Program-made: the position numbers and the translations under genes
Notes under the pieces: generated by a model
What the model was told of the DNA's origin: nothing
The model's database searches: none
Seen by the model: the letters and a program-made list of their open reading frames with translations, nothing else
NCBI GenBank assembly: GCA_902470915.1
Contig: CABRIB010000021.1
Coordinates: 1-25,130, forward strand
DNA: 25,130 nucleotides
Direction of reading: 5' to 3'
DNA from: an uncultured Collinsella sp.
Lineage (GTDB): Bacteria; Actinomycetota; Coriobacteriia; Coriobacteriales; Coriobacteriaceae
Shown here: one piece after another, positions 1 through 8,406 of the stretch
Position numbering within the stretch: the stretch's first letter is position 1
Layout of the letters: the number at the start of each line of letters is the position of its first letter

Positions 1-45
1 GATAGGAGTCCGTCTCGTGGGCTCGGAGATGTGTATAAGAGACAG
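1..45 (+). other. Illumina Nextera adapter and i7 barcode (sequencing artefact)
   Basis: Bases 12-45 match the 34-base Nextera read-2 transposase adapter, ending in the 19-base Tn5 mosaic end AGATGTGTATAAGAGACAG (27-45). Bases 4-11 (AGGAGTCC) are the i7 index in the orientation used in the N705 primer, and GAT (1-3) fits the end of the P7 primer. This is library-construction sequence left on a contig end and is not part of the genome. Any reading frame through it is meaningless. Identification is from memory of the adapter sequences. Confidence 0.97.
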
Positions 46-1091
46 TCTTCGGCCTGGACAGCCTGATTCTGATCCTCGGGCACGATGGCGCCAATCAGCG
101 TCTCGTCGGCAGACGCACCCTCAAAGCCCTCAATCTGCTCGTCAAAAGCCTCGCCCTGTTCGGGCTCGGTTTGAGCGTCGGGAGCAATCGGCTGACCGAA
201 CTCGTCCTCGGCGTAGGTAGGCTCTTCGTACTCGATGGTGTTACCGTAGTCGTTTTGCTGCTGGGCCGCGGCATACTCCGCCGCTGCACGCGCCATTTCC
301 TCGGCACGACGCTTTTGCTCCCCAAAATAGGTATCGAACGGAACATCGTCGGGAAACTCGTTTTCACCCTGGAAGGGAGCAACGTTGTCCATAACGCCGA
401 GCATAGCGGCGACAGAAGACTTGTTGCACACCGCGCCGGACGTATAGGGAAGAATATGGCGGTTAGAGATGATGTTTGCCGCGTTGGCAAGTGCAACGAG
501 GGAAGCGAGGATCGCGACAATCCACAGCAGAACCTTGAGCGCGCCGGGGAGCGGCAGGATACGCAGGATGGCAACGGCAGCGGGGGCAACCGTGGTAACG
601 GGCAACAGCTTGGCGATGAGCGCACGATACGAAGCATAGGGCTCGCGGGCGAGCAGCTCAGCACGGGGAGAGTCGTAGTGTGCGACAACGACCACCGGGC
701 GGTTACGCGGGGACGCGAGCGGGCCCGAGGCCTTGTGGTAGGCGATGACATTTTGGCTCACGCCCGTCTTGCCCAGGCGCGAAACCACGGGGTGGCCCGT
801 GCGCTCGAGCACGTAAAGAACGGCGCCGACGATTGCCAGCAAGGTGCCGACCAAGCCGATACCACCGCCGATGCCCATCAACAGGGCGCCGGCAAACGCA
901 AGAATACCGGTAACGGCAAATGCCAACCTACTGGGCGCCGGGGCATTGAACTCCTGAACCTCGGGATCAAAGCCGTGGTTGCGGAAGATCTGAGCGATAT
1001 CCTCGGCAGCCAAGCGCTCTTCTTCGCTGCATGCCGGCGTAATGCCGGTGTTCTGCAGCAGGTGGTTAATATAGTTCTGGGTGTTCGCCAT
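46..1091 (-). CDS. Membrane-anchored M28-peptidase-like protein, C-terminus cut by contig end
   Basis: Open from an ATG at 1091 (GGAG five bases upstream) to the adapter, giving about 348 residues with no stop. After a soluble N-terminus there are two hydrophobic stretches (about 56-95), then a strand ending in VVVVAHYDSPR (about 133-143). This resembles the first metal-binding segment (AHxD) of M28 zinc aminopeptidases. Another hydrophobic insertion follows (about 163-205), then SGAVCNKSSVAAMLGV (about 218-233), which aligns with the M28 segment GAxDNxSGVAALLEL. In M28 enzymes the Asp of that segment bridges the two zinc ions; here Cys stands in its place. The tail from about 255 is acidic, Ala/Glu/Gln-rich and probably a linker. 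The missing part lies beyond the contig, so activity cannot be judged. The family call is moderate; a non-catalytic relative is a real alternative. It is divergent from the WYL gene. Confidence 0.6.
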
Positions 1092-1289
1092 GTGCGCTCC
1101 ACATCCATAATCCGACAAATAGGCCCAATGCATGCACATTAGAACCGTATATAGTCGAAAGTATACCCCGAGCGAGCGCAAACGACCGAATTCGGGCCAT
1201 CTTAACGCCCCGAGCGGACAAGGATATAGCCTAATCTCCATATCGGACTAAAATCATGGCAGCAAACTACCTTCTTATGCGAGGACTCT

Positions 1290-2312
1290 ATGACGGCAAG
1301 CGACGCGACCGCGACAATTAAAAAGGGAAGTTCGGAGCCCAGTTTCGATAAAACGGCTCAGCGCATCCTCAACCTTTTCTTTGTGCTCAACAGCTCCCCC
1401 GAACCGCTGACGACCGAGCAGATTGTCTTGGATTCTGACCTAGGATATGGCTCGGGCAACATCGACTCGGATAAGCGCAAGTTTCGGCGCGATCGTGACA
1501 AACTGCTCGAGCGTGGCATCTTAATCAAGGAGGTTCGCCCCGCCGGTGCGCAGGAGACCGAGGAAAGCTCGTGGACAATCGACCGCGAGCACACGTTTGC
1601 TGCAGGCGGCCTCATCACCGCAGACGACGCCGACATCCTACTCAACGCCATCGACCAGACGCTAGCGGCCGGCTCTTCCACCTTTGCCGCGCCGCTTGCC
1701 GATATTCGCTCCAAGATTGCCTACCTCACCGGCATGTCGGCGGTGGACGAAGTACCGATCCGCCGCTCTCCCACCGTCGATGCGGTATGGAGCGCCTTTG
1801 CCGAGCGATGCGCGCTGCGATTTTTATATCAGAACGGACGCGGCGAGCAGAAAGAACGTACCGTCTGTGTCTACGGCATGTTCGAACGCGAGGGCGTGGC
1901 GTACTTCTGCGGCCTCGACAATGTCACCGACGACATCAGGACATTCCGCTGCGACCGTATCGTTCGCGCTTGGCGTCCTTCGAAGGCCTACGCCATCCCT
2001 GCGGACTTCAATCTCAACGACTATCTGTTCTTTGAATTCGATTTCGCCGACCGACCGCCCGTTGCAGCCACGTTCTCGTTCGCCCCTCAGACGCAGATCG
2101 ATATGATCAACGGCCTCACGCGCGGGCGAGGTGAGCTCGCACACACCGATGCGGGATGGATCTGGACCGTTGACGTGCGCGACCTTGAAGCCGCCGCCTC
2201 ATTTTGCATGGCCCACGCCATGGACGGCATGAGGCCCATGGCCCCCAAATCGCTCAAGCAGGCGTGGAACCACCTCATTGAAAGGACGGTGCACGAGCAT
2301 GCCCGTGCGTAA
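1290..2312 (+). CDS. WYL-domain transcriptional regulator, first of a pair
   Basis: The 340-residue protein starts at an ATG preceded by GAGG six bases upstream. Residues about 20-80 form a winged-helix-like DNA-binding region (KTAQRILNLFFVLNS, then a basic segment KRKFRRDRDKLLERG). Residues about 165-235 form the WYL domain, ending in RTFRCDRIVRAW, the usual Arg-rich ligand-pocket strand. The remainder matches the WCX C-terminal extension in size. WYL regulators bind nucleic acids or small ligands; tandem pairs of this architecture include PafB/PafC, the DNA-damage regulator of mycobacteria. The stop overlaps the next gene by 14 bp, so the two are probably co-translated and may form a heterodimer (inference). 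Ligand and targets are unknown. Confidence 0.85.
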   Translation: MTASDATATIKKGSSEPSFDKTAQRILNLFFVLNSSPEPLTTEQIVLDSDLGYGSGNIDSDKRKFRRDRDKLLERGILIKEVRPAGAQETEESSWTIDREHTFAAGGLITADDADILLNAIDQTLAAGSSTFAAPLADIRSKIAYLTGMSAVDEVPIRRSPTVDAVWSAFAERCALRFLYQNGRGEQKERTVCVYGMFEREGVAYFCGLDNVTDDIRTFRCDRIVRAWRPSKAYAIPADFNLNDYLFFEFDFADRPPVAATFSFAPQTQIDMINGLTRGRGELAHTDAGWIWTVDVRDLEAAASFCMAHAMDGMRPMAPKSLKQAWNHLIERTVHEHARA

Positions 2313-3216
2313 ACTCACCAGCGAGCAGAGACTCTCGCGCGCCATCGACATCATGGAGGCCCTCTACGCCGCCGGCGAGAGCGGCATGACACGAACCGAA
2401 ATTTGCGGCCGCTTTGACATCACGGGAGTATCGCTCGACGAGATTCTCGAGATCGTCTCGACGCTCGCGGACCGAGAATCGGGCGCGCGCATCATCTGCG
2501 AATGCCGCGGCGAGCGCGTGGCCCTCACTGGTGACGCCGGGCGCGTGCTACCGTTGCGCCTGAGTGCCGCCGAGGGCGCCGTGCTCAACCATGAACTTGA
2601 ATCGTTGGGGATCGAGCCGCAGACGGCAGCTCGGATTCGACATGCCCTTCTGCCCGAAGAGCTCGGCTATAACCAGCGCGTCTTTGACACCGTCAACCAC
2701 GGGTCGCACTGGCAGCAGCTGAGCTGCGCCATTCAGGACGGTGTTCGTTGCCGCATCTCGTATCGCTCGATGGACGATGCGCGGCCACGCGAGCGTCTGG
2801 TCGACCCCTTGCGCATTACGGCAAACGGCGACCAAACATACCTGATTGCCTGGGACATCGCGGTCGATGAGCAGCGCACCTATCGCATGGATAAAATCGA
2901 GGGACTCACCTTGACGGAAGACTCCGTCGTGCCTCACACACCGGGCGTCGCATCCCTCCACGATTCCCTTGCCCGGACGCAGCGTAGCGCAAAGCTCTTG
3001 ATGCCATTCGATATGGCGGAGCATCTGGACTGGGCCGGCATCACCCTAATCGAGCGCAGCGGGGCAGACATGGCAACGGTAACCGTGCATTACGGCTCCG
3101 AGCGTTGGCTACTGAGCCAGGTAATCGCAGCGGGCGGAGCCATCCGCATCTTGGATGACCCCGCCCTGTCAAAGCGTCTGTGCGATATGGCAAAAACCCT
3201 CGTCTGTCCGCTTTAG
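2299..3216 (+). CDS. WYL-domain transcriptional regulator, second of a pair
   Basis: I chose the ATG at 2299 (305 residues, MPVRKLTSEQRL). An in-frame TTG at 2278 would add seven residues with no better ribosome site. Residues 5-75 form an HTH-like region (LSRAIDIMEALYAAGESGMTRTEIC). The WYL domain (about 155-215) shows QTYLIAWD, where TYL replaces the family WYL triplet, and RTYRMDKIEGL, the conserved Arg strand. A C-terminal WCX-like region follows. It lies in one operon with the preceding WYL gene and converges on the dinG-like helicase, the two stop codons overlapping by four bases (3213-3216). A PafC-like role is possible from architecture only. Confidence 0.83.
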   Translation: MPVRKLTSEQRLSRAIDIMEALYAAGESGMTRTEICGRFDITGVSLDEILEIVSTLADRESGARIICECRGERVALTGDAGRVLPLRLSAAEGAVLNHELESLGIEPQTAARIRHALLPEELGYNQRVFDTVNHGSHWQQLSCAIQDGVRCRISYRSMDDARPRERLVDPLRITANGDQTYLIAWDIAVDEQRTYRMDKIEGLTLTEDSVVPHTPGVASLHDSLARTQRSAKLLMPFDMAEHLDWAGITLIERSGADMATVTVHYGSERWLLSQVIAAGGAIRILDDPALSKRLCDMAKTLVCPL

Positions 3217-6107
3217 CGCCGCCGCTCGTGACGTGCGCGCCACAGTTGCAGATAGTGACCGATCTGCGCCGATTCGATGCGCTGGTAGGAGCTCGTGGGC
3301 AGCGACGTTAAGAACTTCTTTCCGTAGCCCTTCGTCACCAGGCGCGGGTCGGCCAGAATCAGCACGCCGCAATCGGTCGACGAGCGGATAAGGCGGCCGG
3401 CCGCCTGCTTAACCTCGAGCACCGCCTCGGGCAGCGAATAGCGCGCCCAAGCGCGGTCTTCGCGCAGGTTGCGCTCGCACGAGAGCGGGTCCGTGGGGCT
3501 CGAGAACGGCAGCTTGGGAATGATGACGCAACGCAGCGTCTCGCCGCTGGCGTCAAACCCCTCCCAGAAGGCCTTAAGCGCAAAAAGCGACGAGGTCGGC
3601 TCGTTGATAAACCGGTCGCGCAGGCGACGAGGAGATGAGTTGCGCTGCTGGCAGTTGAGCTCCAGACCCGCACGGGCCATCTTGGGCTCAACGCGGGCGT
3701 ACAGGTCTTCCATGTCGCGCCGATTGGTGAACAGTGTGAGCACCGATCCGCCCATGGCAAGATGGGCGTCGACCAGCACGCGCTCGAGCGCCGTAAGATA
3801 GCTCTCGCGATCGCGCGGATCGGGGATATCGCCCGCAACGACTACAGCCATGTTCGAATCGAAGTCGTAGCTCGAGTCCAAGTGCAACGATGAGGATGTT
3901 GAAGCACCGATGCGATCGAGACCGACCGCGTGGTTAAAGTGTTCAAAGCTTTTGGACACCGTCATGGTCGCCGAGGCAAAGATAGCCGTGTGAACCTCGG
4001 GCAGCCACTCGGTTGCCAAGGCCTCGCCAATGTCGATGCGCTCTGCGGTCATTGACTCTCCGCCGGCACGCAGCCTGCGATTGACTTGCAGCGAATACAC
4101 GTAGTGTTCATCGGTGCCATCAATGATGAGCTTGAGGTTCTCGGCCAGCTCGTGCAGGCGGCGCGAAATATCGCCCAGGTCGACAACAACCTCGGGCTTG
4201 TCGGCGGCGACGGCTTGCACCAGCGCGTCGACGCTCTTGTCAGCTTGTTCCAATGCGTCGATGGCAGTGTAGGCCGACTGTAAGAAATCATGCCAGTCGT
4301 CAGATTCGCGCAGCTCGGGGCCAATCCATAGATTGGCATTGTCATAACCCCCACGGGCACGGCTGCCGAGCTCGCGAACGCCATCGAACACGTCGGCGAT
4401 TGCCATGCTCGCGCGCGCAACCGTCGACGTCGCCTTGGCAGTAAGGCCCAAATAGAGCGTAGAGCCCTCGGAGGTTGCCAAATCACGGGAGACCTGGCTT
4501 AGCGCACCGGTGCTCGAGCCACCCAGGCGCTCAAACAGAACGCGTGATTCGTCCGCCGACACCACGCGCGCCCACTGACGGCGCGCCTCGCGCTCGATAG
4601 AATGAGCCTCGTCGATTACCCAATGACGAATCGGAGGCAAAATCCTGCCCTCGGCCGCAACATTGCGGAACAGCAGGGAATGGTTGGTGACCACCACATC
4701 GGCATGCGCCGCACGACGGCGAGCGCCGTGGACCAAACATTTATCAGGGAAAAACGGGCAGAGGCGGCGAGCACACTCGCGCGAGGCCGTCGTAAAGTCG
4801 GGGCGGTTGACGCTGCGCCACCGAATGCCAAGCGAGTCGAGGTCGCCATCGGCTGATTGGCAGACGTACGCCATAATGACCGCGACCGCCGTGAGCGTGT
4901 CCGCCGGATCGCGCTTGGTGGTAATCTCGACCTGGCCTCGGCTCATGCGCTCAAGCTTGCGCAGGCACGGATAGTGGTCATACCCCTTGAGAGCGCAAAA
5001 TGACAGACCACCGTCCAGTTGCTCGGCAAGTTTTGGCAGCTCATGGTACATGAGCTGGTCTGCAAGATTGTTCGATTTGGTCGCAATACCAACCGTGATG
5101 TTGTTACGGCGTGCCGCCTCGGCAAAAGGCACCAGATAGGCCATCGATTTGCCGACGCCTGTGCCCGCCTCAATTACACGATGAGTGCCCGTGACCAGCG
5201 CATCGCGGACCTCGAGCGCCATCGCGATCTGCTCATCACGCGGCTCGTAAGTGGGATACATGCGATTGACCAGGCCACCTGGCGCATAGTCTGCCTCAAT
5301 CTCCTCACGACTCGGCATCTTGAGGACCGGCAGTTCGTCGGCGTCCACCCGATCGTCGGCGCGATCGGCCTTGAGAACGTCAGTACGAGCGGCGCTGAGA
5401 GAGAAGATAGAACCAGGGTTCTGCCCTGCCAAGAATGAGAAGATAGGACGATAGGACCAAGGCACATCCGGATGCATGTCGGCTAGGCGCGCCATGAGGC
5501 CCTGGGGCAAGTCGGTGAGCGCCACGAGCAACACGCGCCATACACCACACAGGGCGTCGACGTCGGCATTGGCACGGTGTGATACCGAGTCACAGCCAAA
5601 CAGATCGGCCATAAAAGACAGCTTGTGCGAGGCCAGGCGCGGAAGCGCGATGCGCGACAGCGCCAGCGAATCGATCCAAATATCGCTCACGTTGACGCCG
5701 CCTTTGACCGACTCGATAAATGAGCGATCGAACGTGGCGTTATGTGCGATCACCGGGCAACCACCGACAAAATCGGCGAGAGCGGCCACGGCCTCAACGG
5801 CCGACGGGGCATCTGCCACATCGGCATTTGTAATGCTCGTGAGCTCGGTAATCTCGGCGGGAATCAGCTGTTTGGGATGCACGAAGGTATCGAAGCGGTC
5901 GACGACCTCGCGGCCCGAAAGGCGGGCCGCCGAGATCTCGATCAGCTCATTGTCCTGCACCGAAAGACCCGTGGTCTCGGTATCGAGGACGATCACATCT
6001 TCCTCGATAAGGCCGAAGGACTGTGTTTTGGCGCGCTCGGCAAGCGTGGCATAGGAGTCGATGACAAACTGCGGCGTTCCTGACGAAACCGCGTCCTCGA
6101 TTAGCAT
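3213..6107 (-). CDS. dinG: DinG-family helicase with N-terminal DEDDh exonuclease domain
   Basis: The 964-residue protein has the Bacillus-type DinG layout. Residues 38-200 are a DnaQ-like 3'-5' exonuclease with all acidic positions visible: LDTETTG (D42, E44), HNATFDRSF (D127), and H177 with D182. Residues about 270-960 are an XPD-like superfamily 2 helicase: EAGTGVGKS (Walker A, 313-321), DEAH (499-502), and a C-terminal QAAGRLIRS motif VI. Four cysteines suited to a 4Fe-4S cluster are present: C381, C445, C450 and C457. Both halves therefore look intact. Known homologues act on single-stranded DNA, R-loops or repair intermediates; the precise role here is inferred. The start ATG overlaps the ddl stop by seven bases (ATGCTAA), so translation is coupled to ddl. 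Confidence 0.93.
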   Translation of the reverse strand: MLIEDAVSSGTPQFVIDSYATLAERAKTQSFGLIEEDVIVLDTETTGLSVQDNELIEISAARLSGREVVDRFDTFVHPKQLIPAEITELTSITNADVADAPSAVEAVAALADFVGGCPVIAHNATFDRSFIESVKGGVNVSDIWIDSLALSRIALPRLASHKLSFMADLFGCDSVSHRANADVDALCGVWRVLLVALTDLPQGLMARLADMHPDVPWSYRPIFSFLAGQNPGSIFSLSAARTDVLKADRADDRVDADELPVLKMPSREEIEADYAPGGLVNRMYPTYEPRDEQIAMALEVRDALVTGTHRVIEAGTGVGKSMAYLVPFAEAARRNNITVGIATKSNNLADQLMYHELPKLAEQLDGGLSFCALKGYDHYPCLRKLERMSRGQVEITTKRDPADTLTAVAVIMAYVCQSADGDLDSLGIRWRSVNRPDFTTASRECARRLCPFFPDKCLVHGARRRAAHADVVVTNHSLLFRNVAAEGRILPPIRHWVIDEAHSIEREARRQWARVVSADESRVLFERLGGSSTGALSQVSRDLATSEGSTLYLGLTAKATSTVARASMAIADVFDGVRELGSRARGGYDNANLWIGPELRESDDWHDFLQSAYTAIDALEQADKSVDALVQAVAADKPEVVVDLGDISRRLHELAENLKLIIDGTDEHYVYSLQVNRRLRAGGESMTAERIDIGEALATEWLPEVHTAIFASATMTVSKSFEHFNHAVGLDRIGASTSSSLHLDSSYDFDSNMAVVVAGDIPDPRDRESYLTALERVLVDAHLAMGGSVLTLFTNRRDMEDLYARVEPKMARAGLELNCQQRNSSPRRLRDRFINEPTSSLFALKAFWEGFDASGETLRCVIIPKLPFSSPTDPLSCERNLREDRAWARYSLPEAVLEVKQAAGRLIRSSTDCGVLILADPRLVTKGYGKKFLTSLPTSSYQRIESAQIGHYLQLWRARHERRR

Positions 6108-7066
6108 GCAATGCCCGCTCGACGAAGGCCCATACGGATCAGGCTGTCACAGACCTGCGGGAACGTCATGTCGTCGGTGTGGCGGATCTCATCCGGATAC
6201 AGCGACGTATCGGTCATGCCGGGAATGGTATTGGTCTCGAGGATGACGGGGCCGTCCTCACTCACAATAAAGTCGCTGCGTGAGATACCCAGGCAACCGA
6301 GGGCCTTGTGAGCAGCGCAGGCAAGCTCCTGAGCGCGAGTGTAATTCTCGGGTGAAATCTGCGCCGGAATGCGATGGATGTCCGTAGGGTCGACATACTT
6401 CACGTCCAGATCGTAGAACTCGCAGTCCTTGGGCTTACGAATCTCGACAATCGGCAGAGCGCGCACGTCGTCCTCGCCGTACACGCCGACGGTGATCTCG
6501 GTACCCTCGATGCACTTCTCGACCAGCACTTTGTCGCCGTACTCAAACGCCTTGGCGATTGCCGCGGGCAGCTCGGAGGGCTCATGGACCAGGGAAATGC
6601 CATAGCTGGAACCGTTGACGGCCGGCTTCACAAAGCAGCGCTCGCCACAAACCTCGACGATATGATCGATATCGACTTCATCGCCCACCTCAAGCGCGAG
6701 GCCGGGGGCAATGGGAATGCCCGCCTTGGCGTACAGGAGCTTAGAGACCTCCTTGTCGGCACCGCAGGCGCTGGCAAGCACGCCCGAGGCCGTGTAGGGG
6801 ATACCAAGGGTCTCCATGGCACCCTGCATGGCGCCATCCTCACCGCCGGCGCCGTGCATGGCGATAAACGCCACATCGAAACCGCCAGTCGCCATGGTTA
6901 CCATAAAGTCATCAGCGGCCGTGTCGAGCAGCTCCACCGAGGTGTAGCCGGCCTCCTTCAGTGCCGTCACAACGTTCTTTCCCGAATTGAGCGAGATCTC
7001 GCGCTCAGCGGAATGACCACCCGCCAAGACCGCTACGTGCATGTTCTCTAGGCTTTTACCCGGCAT
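6101..7066 (-). CDS. ddl: D-alanine--D-alanine ligase
   Basis: This ATP-grasp enzyme joins two D-alanines in the cytoplasm to give the dipeptide terminus of peptidoglycan precursors. Its 321 residues are the usual length. Visible motifs are GGHSAEREISL (E21 equals the catalytic Glu15 of E. coli DdlB), HGAGGEDGAMQG (71-82), VKPAVNGSSYGIS (146-158), a lid segment EFYDLDVKY (216-224), GISRSDF with R263, and ETNTIPGMT (277-285) for magnesium binding. Tyr224 in the KY motif is the residue typical of D-Ala-D-Ala ligases; D-lactate ligases generally have Phe there, so vancomycin-type intrinsic resistance is not suggested. The start at 7066 has a strong GGAGGAG seven bases upstream. It is divergent from rlmN and is followed by, and overlaps, the dinG-like gene. 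Confidence 0.96.
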   Translation of the reverse strand: MPGKSLENMHVAVLAGGHSAEREISLNSGKNVVTALKEAGYTSVELLDTAADDFMVTMATGGFDVAFIAMHGAGGEDGAMQGAMETLGIPYTASGVLASACGADKEVSKLLYAKAGIPIAPGLALEVGDEVDIDHIVEVCGERCFVKPAVNGSSYGISLVHEPSELPAAIAKAFEYGDKVLVEKCIEGTEITVGVYGEDDVRALPIVEIRKPKDCEFYDLDVKYVDPTDIHRIPAQISPENYTRAQELACAAHKALGCLGISRSDFIVSEDGPVILETNTIPGMTDTSLYPDEIRHTDDMTFPQVCDSLIRMGLRRAGIAC

Positions 7067-7151
7067 GGGCAGACTCCTCCTCTATAATTTCTGCAGCTGA
7101 TACCATATTGTAGCGATACCCTCTACGTTTCCCCAAAATCGAAAGGCTTCC
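7067..7151. promoter_or_regulatory. Divergent ddl/rlmN promoter region
   Basis: These 85 bp separate the two divergent start codons. On the plus strand a perfect TATAAT lies at 7083-7088, 64 bases before the rlmN ATG, but no good -35 is seen upstream. On the minus strand TACAAT (7112-7107) lies 18 bases after a weak TTGGGG and would serve ddl. rlmN has AAAGG five bases before its ATG. The exact promoters are inference. Confidence 0.4.
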
Positions 7152-8204
7152 ATGAATCCCAGGACTAAATCTCAGGACATTCGCGACTTGAGCCAAAACG
7201 ATATTCGCGAGCTCGTGGCCGAACTTGGCCAGCCCGCTTTCCGCGCGAAGCAGCTCATCGAATGGGTCTTTGAGAAGAACGTTTGTTCGTTTGACGATAT
7301 GACCAACCTTCCCAAGGCTTTCCGCGAGCAGCTTAAAGAGGCTTTTGCCTTCGACACGCCCACTGAACTCACCAAGCAAGTTTCCAAAGATGGCTCGCGC
7401 AAGTATCTGCTCGAATACCACGACGGCGTTTCCGTCGAGACTGTCGGCATGCCCCGTCGTAACAAGCTTTCCGTCTGCGTTTCCACCCAGGCAGGCTGCG
7501 GCATGGGCTGTGCCTTTTGCGCCACCGGTCTCAACGGCCTCAAGCGCTCTCTGACCGCTCAAGAGATCGTCGACCAGGTACTTCATGTATCCAACGACTT
7601 TGGCGAGCGCGCCACGAGCGTTGTCTTCATGGGCCAGGGCGAGCCGTTTGCCAACTACGACGAGGTTCTCAAGGCGCTGCGAATCCTCAACGACCCCGAT
7701 GGCATCGGTATCGGCGCTCGTCACCTCACTGTCTCTACCAGTGGCGTTATTCCCGGTATTCGCAAATTTGCCGACATCCCTGAGCAGTTCACGCTTGCCG
7801 TTTCCTTGCATTCCGCCATCCAGTCGACGCGCAATAAGCTCATGCCCGGTATTAAGAAGTACACGCTGCTTCGCCTTCACGAGGCGCTTCAACTCTACAC
7901 CGAGAAGACTGGCCGCCGCCCGACCTATGAGTATGCCATGATCGAAGGCGTCAACGATACGAATCCCGAGATGCAGGCGCTCTGCGACTTCTGCGAGGGA
8001 ACGTTGTGCCACGTTAACCTGATTCAGCTTAACGACATCGAGGGCAGCCCGCTCAAGCCGTCGCCGATTCATAAGGTTGAGGATCTTCAGCGTCGTCTTG
8101 AGTCCCGTGGCATCGAGACCACGATTCGTAACTCCCGTGGTAACGATATTGACGCCGCTTGCGGACAGCTGAAGCAGCGCTTCAAAGTTCAGAAGAACGC
8201 ATAG
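7152..8204 (+). CDS. rlmN: 23S rRNA / tRNA (adenine-C2)-methyltransferase RlmN
   Basis: This radical-SAM enzyme methylates C2 of A2503 in 23S rRNA and of A37 in some tRNAs. Its 350 residues are typical of the family. The cluster-binding motif is GCGMGCAFC (C116, C120, C123; CX3CX2C). A conserved FMGQGEPFANYD follows, and C337 in NDIDAACGQL is the second cysteine needed to resolve the methylated intermediate. The N-terminal region (about 10-75) is the RlmN accessory domain (LGQPAFRAKQLIEWVF). The sequence is standard RlmN rather than Cfr as far as can be judged by eye. It is transcribed alone towards the origin, against the par operon, and is followed by a strong terminator. Confidence 0.96.
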   Translation: MNPRTKSQDIRDLSQNDIRELVAELGQPAFRAKQLIEWVFEKNVCSFDDMTNLPKAFREQLKEAFAFDTPTELTKQVSKDGSRKYLLEYHDGVSVETVGMPRRNKLSVCVSTQAGCGMGCAFCATGLNGLKRSLTAQEIVDQVLHVSNDFGERATSVVFMGQGEPFANYDEVLKALRILNDPDGIGIGARHLTVSTSGVIPGIRKFADIPEQFTLAVSLHSAIQSTRNKLMPGIKKYTLLRLHEALQLYTEKTGRRPTYEYAMIEGVNDTNPEMQALCDFCEGTLCHVNLIQLNDIEGSPLKPSPIHKVEDLQRRLESRGIETTIRNSRGNDIDAACGQLKQRFKVQKNA

Positions 8205-8222
8205 GGGAGTCGCACCCCAAAA

Positions 8223-8238
8223 CGTTTCATGTGAAACA
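8223..8238 (+). other. Degenerate parS-like site
   Basis: CGTTTCATGTGAAACA matches the 16-base parS TGTTTCACGTGAAACA at 14 positions. Both GTTTC/GAAAC half-sites are intact, but the central CG step is TG. It lies 19 bp after the rlmN stop and just before the terminator hairpin. Binding by ParB is uncertain because the changed step is in the core. Confidence 0.5.
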
Positions 8239-8241
8239 TCG

Positions 8242-8286
8242 AACGGCCACGGTTGCAGGAAATGCAACCGTGGCCGTTTCATTTCT
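8242..8286 (+). terminator. Rho-independent terminator of rlmN
   Basis: A perfect 16-bp stem (AACGGCCACGGTTGCA at 8242-8257, complement at 8263-8278) with a GGAAA loop is followed by TTTCATTTCTT. It ends rlmN transcription before the oppositely oriented par operon. Confidence 0.9.
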
Positions 8287-8333
8287 TGACCTTAATTTTG
8301 AATCAGCTGCTACTGGTCCCATTTTTACGGCCA

Positions 8334-8372
8334 AAATACGGGGTCCTTGTCTCGTGAATCAGACAAGGACCC
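8334..8372 (-). terminator. Terminator of the par operon
   Basis: A perfect 12-bp stem (8341-8352 with 8361-8372; GGGTCCTTGTCT and its complement) with an 8-base loop. Read on the minus strand it is followed by CGTATTTTGG, a short T-rich tail. It lies 30 bp after the stop of the last par-operon gene and so fits that operon. Confidence 0.75.
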
Positions 8373-8394
8373 ATCAAAATATAGTAAGTAATTG

Positions 8395-8406
8395 TTAGGT
8401 ACCTAA
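8395..8406. repeat. 12-bp palindrome TTAGGTACCTAA, copy 1
   Basis: A perfect palindrome that contains the TAG stop of the small membrane protein gene (8403-8405). An identical copy lies at 11899-11910, before khpB. On the minus strand identity between copies extends one base further (TTAGGTACCTAAC). Function unknown. Confidence 0.6.

Noticed and set aside
171..1142. Plus-strand frame of 323 codons over the M28-like gene
   Set aside because: The minus-strand frame has a proper start, membrane helices and M28-like motifs; the plus frame has none of these.
7056..8282. Minus-strand frame of 408 codons over rlmN
   Set aside because: It is antisense to a complete RlmN and runs through the rlmN terminator.
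8159..8398. Plus-strand frame of 79 codons after rlmN
   Set aside because: It crosses the parS-like site and two terminator hairpins and lacks a ribosome site.
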